From Lewinellaceae bacterium (lineage in GTDB: Bacteria; Bacteroidota; Bacteroidia; Chitinophagales; Saprospiraceae), in contig JACJXZ010000001.1 of assembly GCA_020636375.1 (NCBI GenBank), positions 434,001 to 498,000 on the forward strand: a stretch of DNA of 64,000 bases, read 5' to 3'. Positions 1-7,731 of this stretch are shown here, one piece after another. A model generated the notes under the pieces. It was given only the letters and a program-made list of their open reading frames with translations, did no database searches and was not told where the DNA came from. The position numbers were made by a program, and so were the translations under genes. Each line of letters opens with the position of its first letter. Position 1 is the stretch's first letter.

Positions 1-146
1 TTTTTGCCTTTCAGGGTGGGAAGTTCCGCTACAGCTGCTGTCGTTATCCGCAGTTGCTGGGCCCTGGCCTGGAAGGCGGCGAAGCAAAGTGCGGCAACTG
101 CCGCGAAGGTTACGGAATAGTGCCTGATCAAGTTGGAATGAGCCAT
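1..146 (-). CDS. Start of an exported protein, cut by the left window edge
   Basis: Reading the minus strand from an ATG at 146 gives an open frame to the window edge. The first 29 or so residues look like a signal peptide: a short basic start (SNLIRHYS), a hydrophobic core (AAVAALCFAAF) and an ARAQ cleavage-like site. Only about 19 residues of mature protein are inside the window, so the function cannot be named. The gene is divergent from the sensor kinase at 376, and the 230 bp between them would hold both promoters. The call rests on the signal-peptide pattern alone. Confidence 0.55.
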   Translation of the reverse strand, partial: MAHSNLIRHYSVTFAAVAALCFAAFQARAQQLRITTAAVAELPTLKGK

Positions 147-308
147 TATCAATCGGTTTTATGAAAAGTTCATCCTGCTCAAAATAAGCCGAAAGTTGCA
201 CATAGGCTCAAATTATGCCCGGCATTTCCTAAATTTACTCGTTGCGCGATAAAAACCAATTTAAGCGCAAGCGCAAGTGTCAAGGCCAAAATCAGAGCAG
301 TGCCAGTA

Positions 309-349
309 TTGAACTTGAACTTGAACTTGGCGCTTGAACTTGAACTTTG
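309..349. repeat. Short tandem hexamer repeat (TTGAAC) in the divergent promoter region
   Basis: The spacer upstream of the sensor kinase contains three consecutive TTGAAC units, a GGCGC interruption, then two more units. Just upstream a second hexamer (GCGCAA-like) is repeated. The tract ends about 26 bp before the start codon at 376, so copy-number change could affect expression. No function is shown. Confidence 0.6.
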
Positions 350-375
350 AGAAGCTATAACACCAACAAATATCC

Positions 376-3300
376 ATGCCGCCAGTCAAAATAAATAATA
401 AGAAGTGTTTGCTGCTCATATCGCTGCTATTGGCCGGATCACCTCATGCCCTGGCCCAATACGACCTGGGCCGGCCCACCCTGACCGTCCGCGCTGAAGA
501 CGGCCTGCCCAACCATTACTTCCGGGGGCTGGACATGGACGCCAACGGCTTTATCTGGGTGGGCAGCTATGACGGCCTGGCCCGTTTTGACGGCACGCGG
601 GTCAAAACCTTTTTCCAGCACGAGGGGGATTCCAGCAGCCTCGCCCACAGCGCCATCTCCAGCCTGGCGGCAGCGCCGGAAGATGGCAGGGTGTGGGTAG
701 GCACCTACGGCGGGCTGAGCGTTTACGACCCGGCACTGGGCAGGTTCCGTTCTTATTACCACATACCTTCCGACTCGTCCTCCCTGCGCAGCAATTTCAT
801 CGAATGGGTATATGCCGACCGGCAGGGAACGGCCTGGGTGTCTTCCGGCAGCCAGGTGCTTACCCGTTACGATCCGTCAACGGATGCCTTTGTTCATTAC
901 CATCCTGAACCGGCACTAACTGCTCCGGAGCATCCGGCGGCCAAAGAACGGATACAGGCTATCTGCCAGGCACCGGACAACGACTCCCTGATGTGGATCG
1001 GCACCAACCTCCGCCTTTTCAACTTCAACAAGTACAGCCGCCGGTTCGGCTATCCACGGCCGGAGCCGGAGGGCATAGAGCATATTTTCGGCCATTCCGA
1101 CGGGCACCTCTACCTGCTCGCCAACAACGGAAACCTCCTGGTTTACGAGCCGGAGCGCAATGAGATAGCCCGGGAACTCCGCCCCCGGGAGGGATGGAGC
1201 ATCCAGAAAATATTCCGCCGGTCCGGCGAAGCGCTCTGGCTGAGTTGCAACCGGGGAGTGGCCCTGCTCGATACCCGGACTTTCCGCTTTTCCTATCCCT
1301 GGGCCAACGACAACGATAAGAAAAAAACCTATGAAATAGACTTTGTGGACCCTCAGGGCCGCCTGTGGTCGGCCAGCGCCGCCGGCCTGCGGGTATTCGA
1401 CCCGCTTGCCACCCAGTTCCAAAATCATCTGTACGAAACTTCCGGCGCCATCCACCCTTATATTACTCAAAAAGTGCTGGAGGGCCCTGCCGGCCGGTAT
1501 CTCTACCTGAACGTCAACGGAGGGGAGGGCATTTATCGCTTTGACCGCGAAACGGCCGAATGGTTGCTGATCCCCAAGCCCGCCGGTTACGGCGCGCCCC
1601 TCTTTTTCGGCAAGGACCTCACCCTGCTGCCGGACGGGCAGCTGCTCATCCTCGAGAGCAGCGAAATCTTTACCCTCTCGCCGGATGGGCGGTCGATGGT
1701 AAGCCATCCGGTCAATAAAAAACTGCCGGAGGAAAACAGCTGGCTCAATTTCCTCGCCGACAGCCAGGGCCAGCTGTGGCTGGGCGGTGGAAAAACCGGC
1801 CTGTTCAGGGTTTCAGCCGGCACTGGGACCGCCGAGCCTTTAACCCGCCTTTTTCCGCCCTGCAACCAGATGCGGTACCGCTATGCTTTCTATGAAGACA
1901 GCCGCCGCAATATATGGATCTCCAACTGCAGCGGCTTCGGCGTTTATTCCTACGAGCGCGACACTTTCTACTTGTTTCCCTATGAGGAAGGCGCCACCAA
2001 CGACAACACCTTCAAAAGAGCCAAGGATTTTGCGGAAGCTCAGGACGGGTGGTTGTGGGTAAGCAATGAAGAGGACGGAGAGCTGGGGCGGATCAACCTG
2101 GATATTCCGGAAAAGGGCCTGAGCGAAAAATTTTCTCTGCGGGAAAAGGTGAGGAACGGGGCGATCCCCATAAAAAAGGGAGTGGTTACTGAGGTGTCCG
2201 CCATGACTAAACTCACTGTTGACGCCAACAACAACCTGTGGGGCATCAGCCCGGTGGGCCTGGCCAAGCTCGAACCCGGCCTAAGCGGCCTGGAGATTTA
2301 CAACGGTAAAGACGGCCTGCTCTGGCTGGACGAAGACCTGAAGGTCGTCACCGCCAACCAGATGGAAAAGCTCTCCACCGGAGAACTGGCGGTGGGCTTC
2401 CGCAAGGGCCTGAGCATCTTTGACCCACAGCACCTGCAGGCCAGCCGGGAGCAGCCCCGCCCCTACCTCACTTCTTTTAAGGTATACAATAATGAATGGG
2501 AAAGCGATTCCAGCCTGCTCCATACCCATGTCATCCGGCTGAAACCAGAACAGAACTACTTCTCCTTCGACTTTTCGGCCATCGGGTACACCCACCCGGA
2601 AAAGTACCAGTACCAATACAAGCTGGAAGGAGTCGATCCGGGCTGGGTAGATGCCGGGCAGCGCAACTACGCCGCCTACACCAATGTTCCAGGCGGCGAT
2701 TATACCTTCCTGATCAAAGTGGCCAACAGCGACGGGCATTGGAATGAAAATGCCGCATCAGTACGGCTGGTGGTGGCCACTCCGTGGTGGCGGCAGTTTT
2801 GGTTCCGGGGTAGCCTCCTGTTGCTGCTGCTCGCCGCAGTATACGCATTTTACCGCTACCGGGTAGGCCAGGTCAGGCAGGCAGAACGCCTGAGAGCCGA
2901 CTTCGAAAAGAAGGTCGCCAACCTCGAACTGACGGCTCTGCGGGCGCAGATGAACCCCCACTTCCTGTTCAACTGCCTCAACTCCATCGACCATTACATC
3001 ATCAAGAACGAGACCCGCAAAGCCTCCGAGTACCTCAACAGCTTCTCCCGGCTGATCCGCCTCATCCTCCAGAACTCGCGGTCCAACTACGTCAACCTCA
3101 AAGACGAGCTGGAAACGCTGTCTCTCTACATAGATATGGAAAGCCTGCGGTTCAATCACCGCTTCGAGTACGAGGTCCACGTCGACCCTAACCTGACCCC
3201 CCGGGAGATCGAGATTCCGCCCATGCTCATCCAGCCTTTTGTGGAAAACGCCATCTGGCACGGCCTGATGCACAAACCCGGCAAGGGGAAACTGAGGCTG

Positions 3301-3546
3301 GAAGTATCCAAAGCAGACGGCTTCCTGAAATGCCTGGTCGAGGATGACGGCATCGGCCGCCGGAAATCTGCCGAACTGCGCAAAGCCGCGCCGGGAAAAA
3401 AATCCATGGGCATGAACATCACCCAGGACCGCATGGAGATCATCAATAAAATTTATAATACCAATACCAAAGTCAATATAACCGACCGGGTAAATGAAAA
3501 GGGAGAGGTGGCAGGCACCCGGGTGGAGTTGTTGATCCCGGTTTGA
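376..3546 (+). CDS. Beta-propeller (reg_prop) YesM/LytS-type sensor histidine kinase
   Basis: A 1056-residue membrane sensor. Residues 1-27 form a signal peptide. Residues about 30-700 are repeated WVG-G-L-blade patterns of the two-component regulator propeller family, a presumed periplasmic ligand sensor. A Y_Y_Y immunoglobulin-like domain follows at about 715-800, with the typical YQYKLEGVDPGW motif. One transmembrane helix lies near 811-832. The cytoplasmic part is a His_kinase domain with MNPHFLFNCLN (phospho-acceptor His about residue 862) and an HATPase domain with PFVENAIWHG and EDDGIGRR. There is no fused receiver or AraC domain, so it should signal to a LytTR-type response regulator, but none is adjacent. 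The downstream gene is an outer-membrane barrel with its own leader. The domain call is secure; the signal sensed is unknown. Confidence 0.9.
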   Translation: MPPVKINNKKCLLLISLLLAGSPHALAQYDLGRPTLTVRAEDGLPNHYFRGLDMDANGFIWVGSYDGLARFDGTRVKTFFQHEGDSSSLAHSAISSLAAAPEDGRVWVGTYGGLSVYDPALGRFRSYYHIPSDSSSLRSNFIEWVYADRQGTAWVSSGSQVLTRYDPSTDAFVHYHPEPALTAPEHPAAKERIQAICQAPDNDSLMWIGTNLRLFNFNKYSRRFGYPRPEPEGIEHIFGHSDGHLYLLANNGNLLVYEPERNEIARELRPREGWSIQKIFRRSGEALWLSCNRGVALLDTRTFRFSYPWANDNDKKKTYEIDFVDPQGRLWSASAAGLRVFDPLATQFQNHLYETSGAIHPYITQKVLEGPAGRYLYLNVNGGEGIYRFDRETAEWLLIPKPAGYGAPLFFGKDLTLLPDGQLLILESSEIFTLSPDGRSMVSHPVNKKLPEENSWLNFLADSQGQLWLGGGKTGLFRVSAGTGTAEPLTRLFPPCNQMRYRYAFYEDSRRNIWISNCSGFGVYSYERDTFYLFPYEEGATNDNTFKRAKDFAEAQDGWLWVSNEEDGELGRINLDIPEKGLSEKFSLREKVRNGAIPIKKGVVTEVSAMTKLTVDANNNLWGISPVGLAKLEPGLSGLEIYNGKDGLLWLDEDLKVVTANQMEKLSTGELAVGFRKGLSIFDPQHLQASREQPRPYLTSFKVYNNEWESDSSLLHTHVIRLKPEQNYFSFDFSAIGYTHPEKYQYQYKLEGVDPGWVDAGQRNYAAYTNVPGGDYTFLIKVANSDGHWNENAASVRLVVATPWWRQFWFRGSLLLLLLAAVYAFYRYRVGQVRQAERLRADFEKKVANLELTALRAQMNPHFLFNCLNSIDHYIIKNETRKASEYLNSFSRLIRLILQNSRSNYVNLKDELETLSLYIDMESLRFNHRFEYEVHVDPNLTPREIEIPPMLIQPFVENAIWHGLMHKPGKGKLRLEVSKADGFLKCLVEDDGIGRRKSAELRKAAPGKKSMGMNITQDRMEIINKIYNTNTKVNITDRVNEKGEVAGTRVELLIPV

Positions 3547-3789
3547 GGCAGGGTTATTGGTTCGTATCCGCCGACTGGCGCCTTTCTGTCCCGACATATT
3601 CCCGTATCTGCGAATGCACAAAGCCTGTGTTAACACATTTAAGAAGCCTTAATGCATAGTTAAACCCCACCGCTTAAGAATAAAGTAACTAAGCCATAAC
3701 ACATCTTAACGATTCCTGCCCTTTTCTTTGTGGCATCAATTGATGCAAAACGCTGCTTCTTAACCTTATACCAAAACAATCTGCAAACT

Positions 3790-4533
3790 ATGAAAACGAT
3801 CATCAGCACCCTCGCTATGGCTTTTATTTGCCTGGCCACCTTAAGCGCACAAAACAACTCTTTCTACATCGGCGCCAACGGCGGCGGCAATTTCTCCAAA
3901 TTCAAATTCACCGAAGACCTGGCGGAATTGTATCCCGGCTCCAACCCCGTTTTCGGGCTGAACGGCGGCGCAACTATGGGTTTTGAAATCCAGAATTTCA
4001 CGATCAGCACCGGCATCCAGTACATCCAGAAGGGCGGGGAATACCAGACCGAAAATTTTGACGGCGAACTCGGCACCGCCTTCTTTACCGGCAGGGAAAA
4101 ACTGCACTTCCTGTCCGTGCCGGTACTGGTCGGTTACCGGGCATACCTGGCGCCCCGCGTGGCTGTCTCCATCGCCATCGGCCCGTCGTTCAACTTCGGC
4201 CTGAGCGGCAACCTGAATGAGACCACCGAATATTTCGGGACGGACGAGACGAAGATGGACAACTACAAGCTGGCCTTCGGCAACGGCGTGAACGAAGACT
4301 ACCGCCCCACAATGGTAGGCTTCCAGGTATCCCCCGGGCTGGTGGTCGCCCTCAATGAAACCAGCAAGATCACCTTCAACGTGACCTGGGACAGCGGCGT
4401 GGCCGACATGTTCAACCCGCGCTATAAAGATGCCAACGAGTTCTTTACAGCCAACAAGGGCGATCAACTCAGCCGCTCCACCATCTTCTCGGTGGGCTAC
4501 GAATACCACTTCAATTTCGCCGACCGGTATTGA
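3790..4533 (+). CDS. PorT-type outer-membrane beta-barrel protein
   Basis: A 247-residue protein beginning with a clear signal peptide (MKTIISTLAMAFICLATLSAQ). An upstream in-frame ATG at 3730 would put 20 polar residues before it, so 3790 is chosen. The mature part alternates Gly/aromatic-rich beta strands (IGANGGGNFSKF, TISTGIQYIQKGG, VALNETSKITFNVTW) and ends in an aromatic-rich strand (VGYEYHFNFADRY), as in the Bacteroidota outer-membrane beta-barrel family (PF13568-like). No catalytic motif is seen. The spacer before it is 243 bp, so it is probably transcribed separately from the kinase gene. Role in the outer membrane is inferred from family only. Confidence 0.75.
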   Translation: MKTIISTLAMAFICLATLSAQNNSFYIGANGGGNFSKFKFTEDLAELYPGSNPVFGLNGGATMGFEIQNFTISTGIQYIQKGGEYQTENFDGELGTAFFTGREKLHFLSVPVLVGYRAYLAPRVAVSIAIGPSFNFGLSGNLNETTEYFGTDETKMDNYKLAFGNGVNEDYRPTMVGFQVSPGLVVALNETSKITFNVTWDSGVADMFNPRYKDANEFFTANKGDQLSRSTIFSVGYEYHFNFADRY

Positions 4534-4645
4534 ATATTGGCCGCAAAACCTGCCTGTCACGGGCTGGGCCTGGGGGCAGCTTTTGCGGCTTTCCAACAAA
4601 AATTTGTGGTTGTTTAAATCCATTACAGTTTCTGTGCAACTGGAG

Positions 4646-4688
4646 AGCGGACCTCCAGAGCCTGCCCCGGCTTTTGCCGGGGTCCGCT
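4646..4688 (+). terminator. Nested stem-loop after the barrel gene
   Basis: An outer stem AGCGGACC/GGTCCGCT encloses a tight hairpin CCCCGGC-TTTT-GCCGGGG. It sits 110 bp after the stop at 4533 and 45 bp before the next start. There is no T-run, so it could be a weak terminator or an mRNA-processing hairpin. Confidence 0.45.
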
Positions 4689-4732
4689 GAAAGGATCAAA
4701 GGGTTTAACCCACTATATCAAAACCTCTTGTT

Positions 4733-5011
4733 ATGCTGATATGCAATAATTGTTTCACGGTCAATGAGGATGGGGTGGAAAGCTGCAGCCACTGCAACAT
4801 GAAGGGCAACTTCAGCCACCAGGACGACGAAGGGAAGGCCGGCGACCCGATGGAACCGGAAAACAATATCGTCCAGTGCCGCAACTGCGGGCACGACACG
4901 CCGGCGGACGCCCGACAATGCGCAGAATGCCACTTCCCGCTTCCTGCCCGGATGGCCGGGAGAAAGATCGAATCCAACCCGCCGGTTTGGAGGAGCCTAA
5001 GGGCGGGGTAA
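4733..5011 (+). CDS. Small double zinc-ribbon protein
   Basis: A 92-residue protein with two CxxC-x10-CxxC zinc ribbons: C4, C7, C18, C21 and C49, C52, C63, C66. The second reads like the DZR/zinc-ribbon rubredoxin-like patterns found at the N-termini of many regulatory proteins (CRNCGHDTPADARQCAEC). There is no signal peptide or membrane segment, so a cytosolic location is expected. It lies 177 bp before the ExbD-like gene at 5188 on the same strand and may be co-transcribed with that motor-like pair. Function unknown; metal binding is inferred from the eight cysteines. Confidence 0.7.
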   Translation: MLICNNCFTVNEDGVESCSHCNMKGNFSHQDDEGKAGDPMEPENNIVQCRNCGHDTPADARQCAECHFPLPARMAGRKIESNPPVWRSLRAG

Positions 5012-5187
5012 TTGTTGGGAACCTGAGGGAACGGTTATTGTAAAGCCGAGGTAAAAAATTGGTTACTGGTTATTAGTTGATTCCGGAGGCTCTTCTCCTG
5101 CCCGTTAATAACCAATAACGCCCCTTTGCTCAGCTGAAGAAAATAACCCATAACCGGCTCCCCCAGGCCCAACCCAAAGTAACACTC

Positions 5188-6081
5188 ATGTCAAGAAGAA
5201 AAGCGGAATTATTCAATTTGTCCTTTCTGGACTTGCTGACCAGCGCGCTGGGAGCGGTGATCTTCCTGTTCATCATCACCCCCAAGGGCGGAGCGCCGGC
5301 CGCCAAGGTGCAACAGGCGGCGGTGTACATCGACACGGCCCAGATGAAGGTCTTCGGCAGCCTGCACGACAGCCTGCGCCACAAAACCGTGGGCGATACC
5401 CTCTTCGCCGTGCTGGTAGATTACAAGAACATGCCCAGGGAGGAGAAGCCCCAGGCTTACGTCCCTCCTCCCCGGCAGGAAGTGCCGGAGCAGGTGAAGG
5501 CGCCCCAGGACCGGAGCAGCCAGCCGCCGGCACCGAAAAACGAACCGAAAAAAGAGGCCAATGTACCGGATGTCAAAAAGCCGGAACCGGAGAAGCCGAA
5601 GCCGGCCGAGCCCAAAGAACCCGCTCCGGAACCCCGGACGTACAAGGGAGACGCCCCGTCGGTGCCCTGCGTGGTTTCCTTCGAGGTCAACTGGCGAAGC
5701 GCCGAGGACAACGTGGACCTGTACGTCTGCAAGGGCGGCGACTGCGTCTACGGCGGCCGCAAGCGGGACGACAAGATCGGCCAGTGGGACAGCGGCAAGT
5801 CCCGCAACCGCCTCTTCGGCAACGACCTGCGCACCAACCAGGAGGCCGTCCGGCAGTTCGACAAGATCATCCCCGGCGAATACAAGCTGTACGCACAGTA
5901 CAAGGAGAGCGCCAAAAACCGGACGACCCTGAACCTCAGCGGCCTGATCTATACCAAGAACAGCCAGAACCAGGAGCAGGGGGATTCGTTCTCCATGTCC
6001 CTGACGCTGGGAGGCCCGCGCGTCCTGCTGGGCACCGTCGTGCTGCAGGAGAACGGTAATTTCAAATTAATAAAGCCTTAA
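5188..6081 (+). CDS. MotB/ExbD-like anchor with YfaP/DUF2135-like periplasmic domain
   Basis: A 297-residue protein with one N-terminal transmembrane helix (residues about 12-30, FLDLLTSALGAVIFLFII). Asp15 sits at the start of the helix, the place where ExbD, MotB and ZorB proteins carry the proton-binding Asp. Residues about 80-154 are a Pro/Lys/Glu-rich linker long enough to cross part of the periplasm. Residues about 160-297 form a beta-rich domain (VSFEVNWRSAEDNVDLYVC ... IIPGEYKLYAQY) resembling YfaP/DUF2135 domains. It lacks the peptidoglycan-binding OmpA domain of MotB and the short ExbD periplasmic domain. The next gene, 4 bp downstream, is its ExbB/MotA-type partner. Motor assignment is inferred from the helix motif and the pairing; the periplasmic domain call is moderate. 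Confidence 0.65.
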   Translation: MSRRKAELFNLSFLDLLTSALGAVIFLFIITPKGGAPAAKVQQAAVYIDTAQMKVFGSLHDSLRHKTVGDTLFAVLVDYKNMPREEKPQAYVPPPRQEVPEQVKAPQDRSSQPPAPKNEPKKEANVPDVKKPEPEKPKPAEPKEPAPEPRTYKGDAPSVPCVVSFEVNWRSAEDNVDLYVCKGGDCVYGGRKRDDKIGQWDSGKSRNRLFGNDLRTNQEAVRQFDKIIPGEYKLYAQYKESAKNRTTLNLSGLIYTKNSQNQEQGDSFSMSLTLGGPRVLLGTVVLQENGNFKLIKP

Positions 6082-6085
6082 AGAC

Positions 6086-6850
6086 ATGTTTAACACCAAG
6101 AGCTTTCAACTGACCATCAGCATCCTGGCGGCGGCCGTACTGTGGCTGCTGCTGATCCTCCTGAGCAACATTTTCAGCCCGGACAGTGGTATGCACCGCC
6201 TGCTCGAATTGCTGGGCGGGTCAGGCAAGGGGTACATACAGGCGGCGATCTACGCCTTGTTTACCTACAGCCTGTTTGAGTTATACGAGAAGCAGAAGTA
6301 TATCAAAGGGCAGTACGCCGGCTTCAACCTGGGGCTGTTGCCGCTGCGCGACCAGCTGGTGCTGTCGCCGGAAGAAGTGGCCAAGATCAAGCTGGACACC
6401 ATCAAGCTGGAGCAGGCCGGCCAGCAGAACCTGCTGGTGGCCGAGTTCATCAAGAAGGCCTGTACCCAGTACCGCAACGACCAGTCCGTCAGCGAAACCC
6501 TTCAGGTGTTCAACGCCCAGGTAGAGACCAGCAAAGAGGAACTGGAAGGCAAGCTGGAGACCGTCCGCTACCTGCTGGGCGCCGTGATTTCCCTGGGCTT
6601 CATCGGCACCCTGATCGGGCTGTCCTCCTCCATCGGCATGGCCCACCTGGCCAAGACCGTCGAAGGCATGCCCGAGATCACCCGCAACCTCAACGTGGCC
6701 TTCGACACCACCCTGGTGGCCCTGCTCACCGGCCTGGTGCTCAACTTCTTCTACCACCGTTACCTGGAAAACCTGGATACTTTCTATTCCAGGACAAAGT
6801 CTTACATCATCGACAACCTGATCAGCCGGATTTATAAGGCGGCGGCGTAG
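6086..6850 (+). CDS. MotA/TolQ/ExbB-family proton-channel protein
   Basis: A 254-residue integral membrane protein. Helices are seen at about 10-32 and 50-66. A long charged cytoplasmic stretch (about 67-160) includes coiled-coil-like KEELEGKLETVR. Two C-terminal helices follow at about 163-187 (LGFIGTLIGLSSSIGMA) and 203-227 (FDTTLVALLTGLVLNFF). The GTLIGL and TTLVALLTGL signatures and the order of helices match the MotA_ExbB family. The start codon lies 4 bp after the stop of the ExbD-like gene, so the two are almost certainly one transcript. Together they would form an ion-driven stator in the inner membrane. No TonB, Tol or flagellar gene is nearby, so the load it moves is unknown. Confidence 0.78.
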   Translation: MFNTKSFQLTISILAAAVLWLLLILLSNIFSPDSGMHRLLELLGGSGKGYIQAAIYALFTYSLFELYEKQKYIKGQYAGFNLGLLPLRDQLVLSPEEVAKIKLDTIKLEQAGQQNLLVAEFIKKACTQYRNDQSVSETLQVFNAQVETSKEELEGKLETVRYLLGAVISLGFIGTLIGLSSSIGMAHLAKTVEGMPEITRNLNVAFDTTLVALLTGLVLNFFYHRYLENLDTFYSRTKSYIIDNLISRIYKAAA

Positions 6851-6930
6851 GGGGTGAGTGGCTTCGTGGCCGGATGGTTATACTGTTATATGGTTATATG
6901 GCTATATTGCTGGCTAAGGCGGTACTTGAG

Positions 6931-6999
6931 GGGATGGTTATATTGTTGGCCCGGTTGGGGGCTGTTCACCCAGAGGCGTTCCAACAATATAACCATCCC
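6931..6999. terminator. Large palindrome between convergent genes (bidirectional terminator-like)
   Basis: A perfect 19-bp inverted repeat (6931-6949 with 6981-6999, GGGATGGTTATATTGTTGG) with a 31-nt loop. It is flanked by further degenerate copies of the same words: TTATATGGTTATATGGC at 6878-6902 on one side and the complementary ATAGCCATATAACAATCCCC at 7024-7043 on the other. The whole spacer 6851-7054 is therefore a composite palindrome between two gene ends. A shared terminator is the simplest reading. Confidence 0.6.
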
Positions 7000-7054
7000 T
7001 CCGGCTTCCGCCCGGCCAACAATATAGCCATATAACAATCCCCTCAAGCCCCAT

Positions 7055-7570
7055 CTATTTCCTCACCTTCTTTCCCCGGTAGGTCTTCAGCACATAACAA
7101 TCCTCTTTTGCGATGGCGGTAAACAGGTCGGCCTCCTGGATGAGGATTTTGGCGGTGGTTTGCTCGATGGCGGCAATTTCCACGCGCACGCCCTCCCCTT
7201 TCAGATGGCGCACCAATTCCACGTAATCCGAATCGCCGGAAAGGATGATGATGGTATCCACCTTGGTAGCGATCTGGGTGGCCTTAATGGTCAGGGGAAT
7301 GTCGGCAGATTTATGGCAGGGAACGACTGAGCCGTGGAAATTGTGCAGCAGGCGCTCGGCCAGTTTGGGAGAGATACTGACCCCCTCCCGGAAATACATC
7401 AGCCGGCTGAGGCCCCGGCCGTCCAGCAGTTTGGGTATAAGTTTGTCGAAATCGATCAGCGCGTTCTTGTCGTCGACCAGGTGATGCAGGCTTTTTTCGA
7501 TATTGTTGCCGTCGATCAGGATGGCGACGGATTGGTTGATGTTGACTTTTACTTCGGGGTATTCGCTCAT
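7055..7570 (-). CDS. NYN-domain (LabA/DUF88-type) putative ribonuclease
   Basis: A 171-residue cytosolic protein with a PIN-like NYN fold. ILIDGNNIE (Asp20, Asn22) is the first acidic motif, KVDTIIILSGDSDY (Asp105, Asp113, Asp115) is the central motif, and LVRHLKGEGVRVEIAA is the following strand-helix. These match the LabA/DUF88 family, whose members bind metal and are thought to cleave RNA. The substrate is unknown here. A TAnnTTTG-type promoter element lies just upstream. It ends against the palindrome shared with the motor-like operon. Confidence 0.82.
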   Translation of the reverse strand: MSEYPEVKVNINQSVAILIDGNNIEKSLHHLVDDKNALIDFDKLIPKLLDGRGLSRLMYFREGVSISPKLAERLLHNFHGSVVPCHKSADIPLTIKATQIATKVDTIIILSGDSDYVELVRHLKGEGVRVEIAAIEQTTAKILIQEADLFTAIAKEDCYVLKTYRGKKVRK

Positions 7571-7589
7571 AATGGTTTTTTTTGCGCTA

Positions 7590-7597
7590 CAAAAGTA
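7590..7597 (-). promoter_or_regulatory. Probable Bacteroidota -7 element for the NYN gene
   Basis: On the minus strand the sequence TACTTTTG matches the TAnnTTTG -7 consensus of Bacteroidota and lies 20 bp before the ATG at 7570. A clean TTTG -33 partner at the usual spacing is not evident. Confidence 0.4.
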
Positions 7598-7731
7598 GGC
7601 AAAAGAAATGGAACTGTTTGAAAGTTAATGCGCTGCCCTGAAATCTCAACACCGGCAGGATTGGCTGGATTTCAGCTTCAGCCTGCACATCCCCGGAGCC
7701 TGCTTCGACAGATCCGCATATATACCCATCT

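Noticed and set aside
4545..4732. Small overlapping frames after the barrel gene
   Set aside because: Three short frames on both strands translate hairpin sequence and have no protein character.
5188..6850. Zorya-type defence (ZorAB)
   Set aside because: The pair resembles ZorA/ZorB only in being MotAB-like. ZorB has an OmpA-like domain and the cytosolic ZorC/D/E partners are absent.
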